Part shown: one piece after another, positions 11,301 through 26,300 of the stretch
Layout: every line of letters begins with the position of its first letter
Numbering within the stretch: position 1 is the first letter of the stretch
Source of the DNA: Branchipolynoe longqiensis
Lineage: Eukaryota > Annelida > Polychaeta > Phyllodocida > Polynoidae
Direction: 5' to 3'
DNA length: 64,000 nt
NCBI GenBank assembly: GCA_030323885.1
Contig: CM059187.1
Coordinates: forward strand, 88,641,726-88,705,725
Notes under the pieces: model-generated
Told to the model about the DNA's origin: nothing
Seen by the model: only the letters and a program-made list of their open reading frames with translations
The model's database searches: none
Position numbers and translations under genes: made by a program

Positions 11301-14300
11301 GTGTCGACAAGTATAAATCTTGAATTAATTGGTTTGCCTTAGACAGGGTTCGAACCCCACAACCTGCCTAAACAGGAATTGGTGACTCATCTCATTCGGT
11401 CATCGCGGCTTGCTTGTATTACTAATAATGATCATGTAAATTTAATAGAGAACTCTCGCCTCCATAAGCCATTGTAGTATATGGTGTCTTACCAAAAAGC
11501 CACTGTGTAACATATTTACAACATAGACACAATTAACATGTTTACATACATATACATATATGTATATGTATATATATATATAAGTCAGTATCCTGACGGC
11601 ACACACGCTATATATGCTGTTTAAGAATTATACGAGTATGATAACGTGGAATTCTATACTCGTTCCTCACACCCACCCACCAGTAATCGGGTGGTGGAGC
11701 CTCGGGCTAGTCATCTACTGCTCCAACCTACTCGCCTCAGCTCCGACGGTGGCGCCACCACTCGCCTTATCCTGACTCACTTACCGTCGAAAATTGTATG
11801 CAACATTCCACAATAAAAGGTATTCAAATGAATTGAAATGACATAAAGACTGTTTGTACATTGAACAAAAGACCTGTTCGCTCATGGCAAGGTGTAGGGT
11901 TGCGTGTTTGAGTCTGTGGCTATGCAGGTAGGCTAAGGTGAAAAACAATACAGACGGAGAGAAGGAGAAAGTAAAGCAAAGTAAGAGTGTGAGAAGAGAG
12001 AGTCCAAGCCTCTCTGGTTTATTATATATGGTACATGGGTTCATTGAAGAGTATCACCCCACCCTTTTCCTCCAATGAGAAACAAGCATTCTTGGCTCTA
12101 CCAATAGGGATCAAGCATTCCTGGTCCCCATGGCTACCAGTGCTCTGCCCACCACCACCAAGCTGTGTGGCCCCTCTGGCCACCACCAGCCTTGAACCTT
12201 GACCCTGAGTGTGGTGATCCTACCCAGTAGAGGGGGAGAGGTTAGGCCCTGAGTGCCCCTTATACACAGCCCAGCCAGCACCACTATGTCTATTTACATT
12301 CCACTCAGGCACCACCAGCGCTTACATATATATACATACATGCGGTTGGTCACGTATACCTTTTTAGTAATAGAACATTTGCATTCCCCTTAACGTCGAA
12401 AATCAGAATATTTTACAAAGGGTTCGCCGATGACAAGAGTGGGTGAAGTGAGGTGCTTACCGTAAGCTGTGCTCGCGGTAAATATACTCGAAGATGGTGA
12501 GGTAGGGCACGCCGAGCACAGCGTCGACAAAGTGCAGGATACCGTTCTCCACGCACACGTCCGGCACCACCACCTTAGCCTCGATATGGTCCACCGTCAC
12601 GTACAGGTCTGCGAAACACAATACGCTAGGTTGGTTGTTGGAGTTTTACATCCTGGCAACATCTAAGATCATATCAGGACACGTACCGACTTGTGACAGT
12701 GCACGCTAATGACAACTTCATAGTTCTGCCCCACTAGGAAATCAGACTTGCCAGCACCATGACCCGATATCCCATTCAGTCACATTATCCTGATACTAAG
12801 CTAGCCAGTCCCTTGCCCAGTCCTGTTAATGCTGAGCGGCAGGTTAGGAAGTGACAAGTATCAATTTTATAAGTCATCGGCTTGACTCGACCAGGAACTG
12901 AACTCCCGATCTCCCACACTCGAGGTTCGCACTCTATCGATTCGGCCACCGCGCCGGGTAAGAAAGTATGGTCACTTCCGGGCTGATCCCCAAGCCGACC
13001 AATCAGATCCCTTGGGCCGAATGATTGGGGAGAAGTGGGTGGGAAGACTTCCTGTGGTTTTCAAGTAAAGACAGGGATGAAGAAAGGTGTTGCAAACTTC
13101 ATGTGGTTTTAATATTATGGACATTATATGGACGTTTCAAAGTTAAGGCAATACAGTTTCTCAAATAGGATCATAGATATATGGAACAGTCTCGCACAAA
13201 ATGTCATTGATGCTGAGTCAATAAATTCATTCAAGAACAGATTAGAAAAGGCATGGGCTGATGATCCAGAGAAATTTGACTACTTATTCACCACATCCTA
13301 CTAATTATTCCTTGTGGTGCTTATTTACTTGCACTCAAGCAAAAATGAGAGACAAATAAGTGTTCACACTTCCTGTCTACAATTCAAAACACGAGGCGGA
13401 AGTACATAATGTGGAAAGTTTATTCAGAGTAGCAATGGGGTTAATGGTGATAAGTGGTAGAATCAATAAGGTTGAGGTAGGAATCAATGTCATAGGTAAT
13501 CAGTAATGTGAATGATAATCAAGGTAATCAATAAGAAGGTCTCTGGTTGAGTACAGTAATGAGTGTAGGTAGAAATCAATAGGGTTCAAGGGTAAATCAA
13601 ATGTCAATAAGTGATAAGGTGTGGGGTCAAGTGTTCAGGTAAATAAGTCAAGAATGAGGAGTAGGGTAATGAGTCAATAATCAAGGTAGGCAATAATGAA
13701 GTCTCTGGGTGACCCGGGCCTCAACCTTTAGGATATGTGGGGTCGGGTGGGCTGGTGAAATCAGGTGTTGGTGGTCAGGTGTGTGGTGGAGAAGTGGCAG
13801 AGTGAGAGGAGAGCGGAAGGAAGCAGGGGGGGGGGGGGGGGGAGCAGGGGACCAGCGGCGGCACCAGCAGTGGGTGCCGGTGCCGCCACCTGAAGGAGAG
13901 TGAGGGGTGAGAGGAGGGAAGGGCCGCGGTGGCGCCGCCTGGAGGGGATGGGAGGGGAGAGGGACGGAAGGGAGCGGCGGGAGAGTAGGGGGAGGAGGGG
14001 AGAGGGAGAATGGGGGGGGGGCGGAAGGAAGGATAAGCAGGGGGGGGGGGGTTCCGCCTCAGTTTCGAATTACCCATATTGCCGTAGCAATATGAACCAT
14101 TCGCTATTTCATGTATTTATGCAACATCAATAACAATAAATTTAAAAAAAACGGAATCTTCCATAGATCTCAATAATCACTCATATATACCTTCACCTTC
14201 CCACCGGAAGTAGGTGGTGGTGTCTGCGAGCAGCGTCGGCAGAGACATGCTCTTGGTGATGTCTGTCAGACTGTGCTGCCCCCTCACGATGTGCAGGTTC

Positions 14301-17300
14301 AACACCTGCAAGAAAATGTGTAATAAGGTGGTATCAACTGTGGAGGAGTGGTTAGAGTGTCTGACTTTTTTCTAGGTCGGATGCCTGATCTGAGGGTCGG
14401 CGGTTCGATTCCCCATGCCCCCCCCCCCCACCTCTGCCAATTTGGATTTCCACCACTGTGTATAACTTACAGCGTCATAAAGGCCGGTTGCTCTCATACC
14501 ATATCTATGTGATGTGGGAGGCTAAAAATCCCTTGGGTCACTAAAAGTGTAGGCCCAGGCTTTCTATCGAGAAAGTGGCCACAACAGGAGCATCCACATC
14601 ACGGCCTTGAGAATCAGCTATCTGTTTGCAAATCCTGCTACCACCATCCACCACCGAGAGCACATCCCACGAATCATACCTCTGCTCGAAAATCCCTTGA
14701 GATAACTGGTGGAAGGACACGATGAAGAAGAACTGTAAAGTTCATGCGCAAAACCATGTAAACGCCGATCCAAAAATGCATATAAACATTGGAATCAATC
14801 CAACCAAAAGTAGTTTAAACAAATTTAATTTAATTAATTTGGAATTAGTGAGAATTAAAATTATTTTCAGGTAAAAGTCTTTTATTTATTGGATTGGCGT
14901 TTATATGGTTTTGATCCTGAATTTCCCAGTGGGGCAGCACTATAAAGTAGCCATGAAAGTGCACTGTCACAAGTCCGGACCCGTCCTGATATGACCTCAG
15001 ATGTTGCCAGGACGTAAAACTCCAACAACCAACCAATCGTTGCTAAGCAAGGTTGGTAATCTTTTGGAAGGTCAGTGACAATGTATGCGTGCAAGTATGA
15101 CTTTTTTAACTGACTATATATATTTTTCTTTTTTGGTAAAACAGTTTATTCATCAAAATATACTTTTTTTTCAGCGCCGAGGCCACCGCTTGGTCATGGA
15201 CCAGAGAGCTAGAGGCAATGTCACTTGGGCGTGAATATTAAACCATAATCATACAGTAAATCGTCTCTCAATCGACGGACCTCCATTAAGGGAGATGGTC
15301 GGTTTAGAGACTTTTTTTGGTATCATTACAGTGGTATTGTATGGGTGATTGTTTGGGACCCAACTAAAGCGATCGATATAGGGGAGTGGTCGATCTGTGG
15401 AGGTGGTCGGCTAAAGAGGTTTTACTGTATACAGTACAACCTCGTTAAACCAAGCTCAGTTAAATCAAACGATCGGTTAATCCAAACTTTTTTCGGTGGC
15501 CCGGCAAAATACTACCATTTATCATATAAAAAAGGTTGGTTGAACCAAAGTTGGTTAATTCAAATTATCGGTTAATCCAAACAAAATTGTTGGACCCCAG
15601 GCCACTTCCGGTATGTTAAACCAAACTTTCATGTGGTTATAGGGTCATCTGAGAACCCAATGACTTTTTTATATGATAAATAGTAGTATTTTGCCGGGCC
15701 GCCGAAAAAAAGTTTGGATTAACCGATCGTTTGGTTTAAGCGAGCTTGGTTTAACGGGGTTATACTGTATATACATTTTTTTTTAAATCACTGTATGTGG
15801 ACACTTTCGTTTTTGCCAAAGCCAACTCAAAGTCAAAGCCAAAGCTCGGTTAAACCAAAGACCCTATAATACTAACACGGCTCACTCAGCCTGTAATGTG
15901 TAATCAAAATGATCAAACCCACCACTTAGTGCGCTGGCTGTTCTCTTAGTTAAACAGTTGCTATATTATATGTATAAATGTATATATGAATGTGAAAGGT
16001 GTGTGATGATGGTGATGATGATGATGATGATGGTGATGATGATGGGTATTTGTTCATAGCAATTTCATATTGATGTGTATTCATACTTACCTATCTCATG
16101 TATAATATAATTGTATGTGTTTACATGTGAAACACCAACCAGCAGCTGGGCTGATCAAACCCACCACAAGATGGCACTGCAAAATTTACACTACCATGGG
16201 AGAGATAGGGAGTGAGCTGTCTTAGTATTTATAGGGTATTTGGTTAAACCAATGAGCAGTCAATCCAAACAAATGTCTAAGGTCCCTTCAAGTTTGGTTT
16301 AACAGGGTTTTATTGTATATATAGCAGGCAGTCACGCACCTCCTGGATGTAAGTGACGTTGGTGGAGAAGAACTGCATGTTGTCGGCCCGTTCTACGTTG
16401 AAGAAGGCTTCGTTGATTGGGACGAAGACGGTAATCTTCTGGTGCTCCCGGAGGACCATGCCGAGCGGCAGGCGGAGGCGGTCCGCCCAGGTGTCGGGGG
16501 CACGGGCAATGTGGTTGGCCATCGCACTGCCGGAAACAAGCACTTCCACTCACTGCCTCACAAACCGAGCTCGACAGTTCTATCCCACTGAGATTCCATC
16601 ACAGTAAAGTCATGCATACACCATCCGACTAAATGAACATTAATTTTCTATCCCACTGAGATTCCATCACAGTAAAGTCATGCATACACCACCTGACTAA
16701 ATGAACATCAATGTTCTATCCCACTGAGATTCCATCACAGTAAAGTCATGCATACACAAACCGACTAAATGAACATTAATATTCTATCCCACTGAGATTC
16801 CATCACAGTAAAGTCATGCATACATAAGCCGACTAAATGAACATTAATTTTCTATCCCACTGAAATTCCATCACAATAAAGTCATGCATACACAAACTGA
16901 CTTGGTGGACAGCTCTATCCCACTGAGATTCACAGTAAAGTAATGCATACACAAACGGACTAAATGAGCGTTTCCATTCGACTGAAATTCAATCAGAGTA
17001 AACTCATGCATACAGAGGCCGACTAAATGAACATTTCAATTCCACTGAGATTCCATCACAGAAAAGTCATGCATACACAAACTAACTTGGTGGACATTTC
17101 TATCCCACTGAGTGAAGCCATGCATACACAAACTGACTAAATTAACATTTCCATCCCACTGAGATTTCGTCAAGTAAAGTCATGCATAGACAAACCAACC
17201 TAGCAGACATTTCTATTCCACTGAGATTCCATCACACTATAGTCATGCATACACAAACTGACTAAATTGATATTCCATCCCATTGAGATTCCATCACACT

Positions 17301-20300
17301 AAAGCCCTGCATACACAAACTGACTAAATGAGCATGTTCAATCCAATGACATTTCATCACAGTAAAGCCATGCATACACAAACCGACTAAATGAATATTC
17401 CATCCCACTAGCATTCTATTACACCCCACATTTCTATAAGGAGCGGGACGCAGGTCAGGCGGTAGAGTGTCCACCTGTGAAGCTGTGGGTCATCCTATCG
17501 ATCCTTCTCAGTGGACACATTTGCAGGTTGGGCTATTTTCTGTTCCAACCACTGAACATGGACCATAGGTTCAACGACAGGTTGGTATGTGCTGCCCAGT
17601 CTGTGGGAAAGTACATATAAAAAGACCCCTTGCTCCTTATCAGAAAGAGTAGTCTATGTGGCGGCAGTGGGTTTCCTCCAAAGAAATATGTCAGAATGAC
17701 CATATGTTTAACGTCCAATAGGCGATGATCAAAATCAATATGCTCTAGAGGCATCATCAAATAAAACAAGCTTTACTTTATTTTTTACACAAACTGACTA
17801 AATGGTCATTCCCATCCTACTGATAATATTCCCCTAAACTCCAGGCATGCATACACAACCCAACTAAATAGACACTCCATCCCACTCGCATTCCATCACC
17901 CACCACACATTCTATATAACACCCCCACCCCAGCCCTCCCACGCCCCACCCCCTCATCACGTCCATTAACCGCCGCCAGGTGGCGACACTGAGCCCCTAC
18001 CTGGTCCGCTCGTCGTCGCGGATCATCTGGTAGGCGTCGTTGTGGATGTACCCGAGCAGTCCGTCGACCAGGTGCACGACGCCGTTGCTGACGGTGCGGT
18101 TGGCGAACACGGGCACGCCCGGGGGACGCCGGCTGGAGAAGCGGTCAAAGTGCGCCGTCATCAGCACCTTCACGCGCCCGCACGTGTTGGTCACGTACAC
18201 TGAGGCAGAGCAGGCGGCGGGGTTACTGGGGGTTTTAGGGACCAGCAACATCAAAGGGCGTGTACTCATGTGTATGTGTGGTTGTTATTGCAGTTTCACG
18301 GAGTGGTAGTATTCAAGGTTGTGTACTCGTGTATGTGTGGTTATTGGGGTTTAAGGGCCTGGCAACATCAAAGGTCATGTGCTGGTGGATATGTGGTTAT
18401 TGGAGTTTTAGGGACTGGCACCATCAAAGGTTGTGTACTGGTCTACTCGTGTACGTGTGGCTATTGGGGTTTCCCGGACTGGTAGTATCAAAGGTCATGT
18501 ACTCGTGTTTGTGTGGTTATTGGGGTTTTAGGGCCTGGCAACATCAAAGATCGTGTACTGGTGTATACATGGTTATTGGAGTGTTAGGGACTGGCACCGT
18601 CAAAGGCTGTGTACTCGTCTACTCGTGTACGGGTGGTTATTGGGATTTCACGGACTGGTACTATTCAAGGTTGTCTACTCTTGTATGTGTGGTTATTGGG
18701 GTTTCACGGACTGGCAACATCACAGGTCGTATACAGGTGCATGTGTGGTTATTGGGGTTTTACAGACTGGCAGTATTAAAGGTTCTGTATGGGTGGTTAT
18801 TGGGGTCTTAGAGACTGGCCACATCAGAGGTTGTCTACGCGTGTATGTGTGGTTATTGGGGTCTTACAGGATGGCAACATCTCAGGTCGTCTACTCGTGT
18901 ATGCGTGGTTATTGGGGTTTGACAGACAAGCTATATCCAAGGTCGTCTATTTGTGTATCTGTGGTTATTGGAATTACAGGGACTGGCAACATCAAAGGTC
19001 ATTTCATTTAGACATTTGAACAGACAACATGCCAATTGATGTTTATGTGCACATCAAAATGTTCAACATAATAGACTAAGTTGTATGACTTGCACTGACA
19101 GGTTCTATTGAATTGTCTGTATATTTGTTCTATGTAATGGTGCTGTCACATTATGATGCTTCTCGTGGGCGCGCCGCCAATGCGCAAAATCACTTTCAAT
19201 CATCGAGACACGTCAAACTTTTCGGTGTCAGCGCAACGTAGTGGTAGCGTGCGGCCAATGATGTGGTAAGGTATATCGACGCGTGAGAAAAAAAACTAAA
19301 ATAGGTGGGCGCAACATGTTTCAATGAACCTAACGCATGCGCATCGTGTTCCTAGCTTTCGCATAAAATTATTCCAGCGCGTGTAATGTATCTCGAGGTG
19401 CCCCCGACGTCGCCATAACGTTGGCTCCCGCGTGTTGTCGCACGTTGAAAGTTTTGTGCAAGCACAAAATTTCGCCGACCTCCTGACGCGCACCGCCGAC
19501 CGTCACCATAGATCAACATATACCAATGCGCACCTAACGCGCGCGTAACGCTTCCTGACGTATCCCGACAAGGCGCCAAAAAATCACATACATCGATGCG
19601 CATTGCCAAGAAGCATCGTAATGTGACAGCACCATTACAATAGATATGAAGCTGGCGACATGGGTGCCATTAACGAACACCGGCATCTAAGTTGGATATG
19701 TAGGATTAAGTCTAGATAAATGCTTTGGTCTGGAAAAAAAATTATGTGTTGTCATCGGAATGTGCAGCTTTAAAGCGGTTGGGTGGTGTCTAGGGCTGAA
19801 TGATGTATGCTCCTTGATAAATGCATTTGTCTGAACAAAATGATGATGTTTCATCGGACTGTGCAGCCTTAAAGTGGTGTTCTCTGTGGCAGAGTGGTTA
19901 GAGTCTCAGACTTTTTTTTCGAGGTCGGACTCCTAATCTGAAGGTCGGTGGTTCGATTCCCTGTGCCCCCAACTCTGCCAATTTGGATTTCCACTGCTGT
20001 GTATAACTTATAAGTTATAGCATCATCAAAGGCTGGTTGCTCTCATACCATGTCTTTGTGGTGTGGGAAGTTAAAAATCCATTGGGTCGGTAAAAGTGTA
20101 GGCTCAGGCTTTCTATCAACAAACTGTCTAATGGTGAAAACCAGTCTATTCAAACTTATCCATGATAGGCAGTATAAATCTTCAAGAGAGAGAGAGATGG
20201 CTGAATGACTTACGCTCCTTGATAAATGCATTCGTCTGAACAAAATGATGATGTTTCATCGGACTATGGAGCCTTAAAGTGGTGTCTAGGGCTAAATGAC

Positions 20301-23300
20301 TTACGCTCCTTGTTGACGGAGAGGGGCTTGATAGAGCCTTCCAGAGCGGGGATTTCCGCGAAGCCAGACGCTGTCCTCAGCGCCTCCTGGTGGGCGAGCT
20401 CTAGCAGGGAGGAGTGCCGCACGGCGCGCACACCAGCGTTCTCTAGACCGGAAGTACTCGAGATGATGTGGCGTCGCAGCAACTGTGGGTCAAGCACAGG
20501 CAACATACCATTGATTCGGAAAGAGGGAAGCCGGAGACAATAAAAGGAGCACAATTGTAGTCTTTTCAATCGATCGTCTATACTGTCTATGGCAAGGGGA
20601 GCTGGTAGGGAGAGAACCTGGGAACCTGACGCGGTCGGCCCACGAGCCGACCCCCCACATAGTGGCTGTTAATATTGAGGGTGGGCGGGCGTGGTAAATC
20701 GATGATCCTGAATGGAGTGTGTGCACCGAATGTAAGTCATAGAGGGGTGGGGGGTAGTTTGACTAGTGTTCATCGGGCCCACTTGGTGACGTGATGGGTA
20801 CCCCGGTCCCCCCCCCCCCCCACCGAATCAATCGCAATTCGAAATTATGCTCTAATTGTCACCACCTTAAAGTTGCAATAGTCCGAAGGTTTTGAGTGGC
20901 TGTCATTTTCTGAGATAAATATAGTAGGTGGGTCATATTAATCTACATTATTTTAGTTTTAAATCACGTTGATTAAAATTGACAAATTTGGTATATATTT
21001 GATTATAAACATGCTAGATTCATTTTAGCGTGGTTGTCAAAACTCCATAGGGCCCATAAGCTTCTATTAAATTGACTGATATGCCATTATATATAGCAGC
21101 AAATACATGAAAAATGCAGTAGTATATATATGTTGGATATTAAGGTTAAAATTTAGATAAGTGCTTTGGTTTTGACAATTGTATGCTCTTATCAAACTAT
21201 AAAACCTTTATGTACCATAGCTTATTGAACACAGCCAGGCCAACATAGATACCGTATGTTCAATTGACATACATGAGTTCTCCCTATTGTTTATATACAT
21301 TACTGGACCATTGCTGAACCTTAATATAATGAAGCACTTATAATTAAGTTTTATATATCCTTCTTGAGACTTAGTCCGTATTTCTCTGTCAGGCATCACT
21401 AGCTTCAACTCTTGGTCGGTCGTTTAATTACAGTAAACATGTCTTTGTAGATTCTTAGTCAAGAAACAATCAGCGTGCGCGAGGCGCGAGGCGCGAGGCG
21501 CGAGGCGCGAGGCGCGAGGCGCGAGGCGCGAGGCGCGGGGCGCGGGGAGCGGGGGCGGGGGCGGGAGCGGCGCGGGCGCGGGGGCGGCGGGGGGGCGGGG
21601 GGCGGGGGGCGGGGCGCGGGAGCGGGCGCGGGCGGCGGGAGCGGGGAGCGGGAGCGGCGGGCGGGCGGGGCGCGGGGCGCGGCGCGGGGGAGCGGGGCGC
21701 GGGGAGCGGGGCGCGGGGAGCGGGGCGCGGGGCGCGGGGCGCGGGGCACTGAATATTGCGGGCCACCTCTGGTTATACCTTGACGAGCTCGGGTTTGTTC
21801 GACTTGAGTTTGCCCATGCGCTCCGTGGTGAGGCCGCTGAGGGCGCGGTCTGTGGGCGCGAAGACGGTGAAGTAGGTGAGGTCCGAGTTGAGCGCGTGGT
21901 AAGGCGTATCCATCAGGTACTGCGACGCGTCGATGATCTCAAGGAACTTACTGCAAGAGTGACACAACGGAGAGAATAATCAACGATGCGACTGGCTCCA
22001 CTTTACGGAGGAGGTTGTCAGGGGGTATGAGAGAAACATCAAGTCTTGAAACATTGATATCTGTAACTTCTTTATGGCTGCTTGTTTGGTAAATGAGATT
22101 TCCTTAATCTTCAACATGTTTTAATAAAGTTGTAAATAAGTCATACATTTAATGTAAAATGAATTTGAATGACATTATTGCTATGTTTTATTTGGAGACG
22201 TGGTCAGATCTGCTACTGCAGCACAACGATTGTGACCTGTCCGTGGTGGGGGAATTATTTGTGTAGATTCTCTAGTAAAAGTCACACGTCCATCATAATT
22301 AATGTTCAATTATTCTCCTTTAAATCCTTTTATTATTATTTTCATAGTTGTTGTGTATCTCCAGTTCAGGCCACATAATGAATCACAGCTCGATGGTCAT
22401 AATGCACATAGAATGACTGAGTCTCAACGCTGGCAATACATTGTATTGACTTATTGCTTTGTGGTTTTACGTCCTAGCAACATCTAAGTTTTATACCATC
22501 TTTTGCTCGTGCGCACTCATCGCGACGTTACAGTTCAATTCTACTCAGATAAGGAGCAAGGCTGGGCCAGGCCACTCAGTAATTGGCAACTGACCTACTC
22601 AAGTAGGTCATTAGGTCATTTCTACCTATATAAGAAGTGAAACTGGGCCAGGCCACTGAGTAATTGGCAACTGACCTACTCAAGTAGGTCATCTCCCCAT
22701 AAGTAAGGAATGTGGCTGGGTCAGGTCACTGATTGGCAACTGACAAGTCACTGTGTTTCATGACAGGCAGGGTTTTAAATTAGGTGAACTTGCAATTAAA
22801 TCAGAAGTATATGCAGATACACTGGTGTAGGCAGCTACCCGCATGGCGGGTAAAGGGAAATGATGCTAACTGGGTGGGATGGCTGTGGGTTCGATCCCTG
22901 GCTGAGTCAAAGATATTGATACTTGTAAGTACCCAATAGCCTGGTGCTTCGCATTATTATGGTAGAAAAAGGAGCAGTGGAATGTTGATGTGTTGAAATT
23001 CCCTCCACTCAATCAAGAAATGTAATAAAAGGAATAAGAATGTCCTCACCTCGTCCTCATTTCGATGTACCTGTCCTTGGCTTGTTGGTAGATGTAGCCA
23101 TAGACCGATAGCTTGGAGGCTATCTCATGTAGGAACTTATCTATGATGTGCACGACGCCATTCGTTGCTTCTATTGACTCCAACAGTTCAGCCCCATTTA
23201 CAAACTGGACCTGGAAGATTTAAGACGCAACTGAGCAAGTAGCATCTGTTAGTTCTTAGGTCATGGAGATGTGATTGATTGATTACTGGCTGATGGTTTA

Positions 23301-26300
23301 ATGTCGTGTTGGCAGCAAGGACCATATTCATGATGAAAAGCTAGTTGCATCTATTCTGTCAGTCTTGGTAAATCACATTGACATTTCTATGTTGAAATTT
23401 ACACAAACACAAATCCTAAATTGCCAGATCTGTTTCAAATGGTAACACAAACTTCCATATTCAATTTTGAAGTGGTTAGACTTATGATGTTTGCTTGGTG
23501 TTGCTTGGTTATTGTTGTTTTACGTCCTATCAACATCTAAGGTCATATCAGGACGGGTACCGACTTGTGACAGTGTGCGCTTATGGCAACTTTATAGTGC
23601 TGTCCCACTGGGAACCCGGGCCGCCGGCACCATGACATGGTATCTGACTCAGTCACATTATCCTGACACTGAGCACACCAGTCCTTGCCCTGTCCTAATA
23701 ATGCTGAGCTCCAGGCTAGGAAGCAACAAGTATCAATTTTTAAGTCATTGGTTTGACTCGACCGGGGTTCGAACCCACGACCCCACGATCTACCAGCATG
23801 GGAGACGGACGCTCTAACTCATTCGGCCATCCCGTCTAGATTTATGACAACTAATGTCAAATTCTAACTCACAAAATCAATAGTCAAAATTACTGGAGGC
23901 GATATAGCTCTGTTGTTGTTAAGAACTCTGAAGATTTGTTTGTGTTTTACATTGATCAGGTAGTCTCGCATGGTATTTATCTTAAAATAGTGTCGATGCA
24001 GGACCATGAAATATACACACTTGAGCCGAATGTATTTAAAGCTGCATGCTCCGATGACAACATCAAATTTTCAAAACAAAAACAATTATCTAGATTTGAT
24101 TCTACATATATAACTTAGATACTGGTGCACTTATTAACCATTTGTCATCACATATAAGGGAATATTGAGGCAATTGAATACAACCTGTACTGCAGAAGCC
24201 TATGGTGTTAGAGTTTTGGCAAGCTAGCCAAAATTAATTTAGCACGTTTGCACTTCAAATATCTCAAAAGTCTGCCATTTAAAATAAGTTACTTCAAACT
24301 AAACTGAGGTAGATTATAATGATCAACCTAATATGCTTATCTCAGAAAATGAGAGAAACTCAAAACCATCAGACTATGCAACTTTAAGTGTTAGCGGGTG
24401 ATACCTAATGCACTCAGAGGGTGGTTCTCCCTTGAGAAACCTTGGGTAAAAATGCACGAGTCAGCCAAGAGTGGCCAACGTAACATCGACTGAGGATTAC
24501 CTGGTCCTGTTGAAGTGCGCCCAGTGTGGTTTTGTGGATGTTCTTCAATGCATGTTCTGTAACTTATTGCTTGGATGCTTGTCCCATTCAGGATACCATT
24601 TTGATTTGATATATTTGAGAATAACTGGTCTCAGATCAGAGTGAGAGATCCGACAATAATCCAAACTCACCATTTGACAGAGCCATTGTTGCAGCTATGA
24701 ATGCTACTGCTTTTTGAACAACTCACGTGACATGATGTTATTAATCATATAAGGCGAAGCTGGTGGAGAAAGGGGGGCGGGTTCGTGGACAATCCACTCA
24801 ACCTTATTTGAAACATTCCATTTGTTTGTACAGTTTATACTAATTTACACCCAGTTTTAAAGCTGGAGAATCCAATAAAAAAAAGTATTGCATTTTCTGA
24901 ACCAACACACTTGGGAACGTACGTAGATTTGTTTGTTGGTACATTAGTTGTTTAAGCAGGGTCTTCCTCATTCCACTGGTCCTTGCCTTATCCTAGTAAT
25001 GCCGAGTGCCTGGCTAGGAAGCGCCAAGTATCAATTTTTAAGTCATTGGTTTGACTCGACCAGGATTCGAACCCACGACCCCACAATCTACCAGCATGGG
25101 AGACGGACGCTCTAACTCATTCGGCCATCCCGTCTGGTTTGATCTTACATATCCAATTAAGACACTAGTGTACTTGTTACATATTTATTGCCACTTAAAA
25201 GGGAATACTAAATTTTTTTCTTGAAGATTTATACTGCCTATTATGGATAAGTCTGAATATACTTGTTTTCACCATTAGACAGTTTGTCGAAAGAAAGCCC
25301 GAGCCTACACTTTTACCGACCCAAAGGATTTTTAACCTCCCATACCACATAGACATGGTATGAGAGCAACTGGCCTTTGATGAGGCTGTAAGTTATACAC
25401 AGCGGTGGAAATCCAAATTGGCAGAGGTGGAGGCACGGGGAATCGAACCACTGACCTTCAGATTAGGAGTCCGACCTAGAAAAAAGTCAGACACTCTAAC
25501 CACTCCGCCACAGAGAACACCACTAAATTAATTTAATAGGCGTTATTACTGCTGAATCGTATTGTGTCCAGCATTTCGGTGTGCACATAAAAATTAATGT
25601 TACCATGTTTTCAATTCAAAGTTAGCCATTCAGGATGAAAAGTTACTTCAAAGGTAGGTAATGCTCATACTGGGTCGGAGCTTCAGCTTACCCAACAAGA
25701 ATTACCCTCCCAGCCCTATGCTTCCAAAATAGGCCCTATGCCTTAAACTCACTTTGCACCTATAACATTTTTAGACCAGGCGGGATGGCCGAATGAGTTG
25801 AGCGTCCGTCTCCCATTTGGGTAGATGGTGGGATTCGAACTCACTGGTATGAACTCTGGTCGAGTCAAACGAATGACTTAAAAATGTATACTAGTCACTT
25901 CATAGCCAGGTGCTCGGCATTATTAGGATAGGCAAAGGACTGGTTGGTGCAGTGTCAGGATAATGTGACTGATGCCATGGTGCTGGCAGCCTGGTGTCCC
26001 AGTGGGGCAGCACTATTAAGTCACCATGGGTGCACAGTCTTAGTCGGTGTGATATATGCGTAATAGACGTATAGGCATGTGGCTAATATATGTTAATGAG
26101 ATGCAGAGGTTTAGACAAAGGATTATGCTAATGAGATGACATAATGGAAAGTTTAGCCGGTGGGTTCAGCGAGCCCTAGGCCGTGAATAAACCATTCAGT
26201 ATCCAGAAGTCAAAGTGTTCAGACGTTGTACTTTCACAGTCGGTACCTGTCCTGATATGACCCTAAATGTTGCCAGGACGTGAAAGTCCAACAACCAACT

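Noticed and set aside
18236..19019. 183-, 152- and 76-codon Tyr/Trp/Gly-rich frames
   Set aside because: The 58-bp satellite unit lacks stops; the frames shift with unit length and match no protein pattern.
21459..21783. Arg/Pro/Ala- and Arg/Gly-rich frames of about 100 codons
   Set aside because: Pure GC tract lacking stops on both strands.
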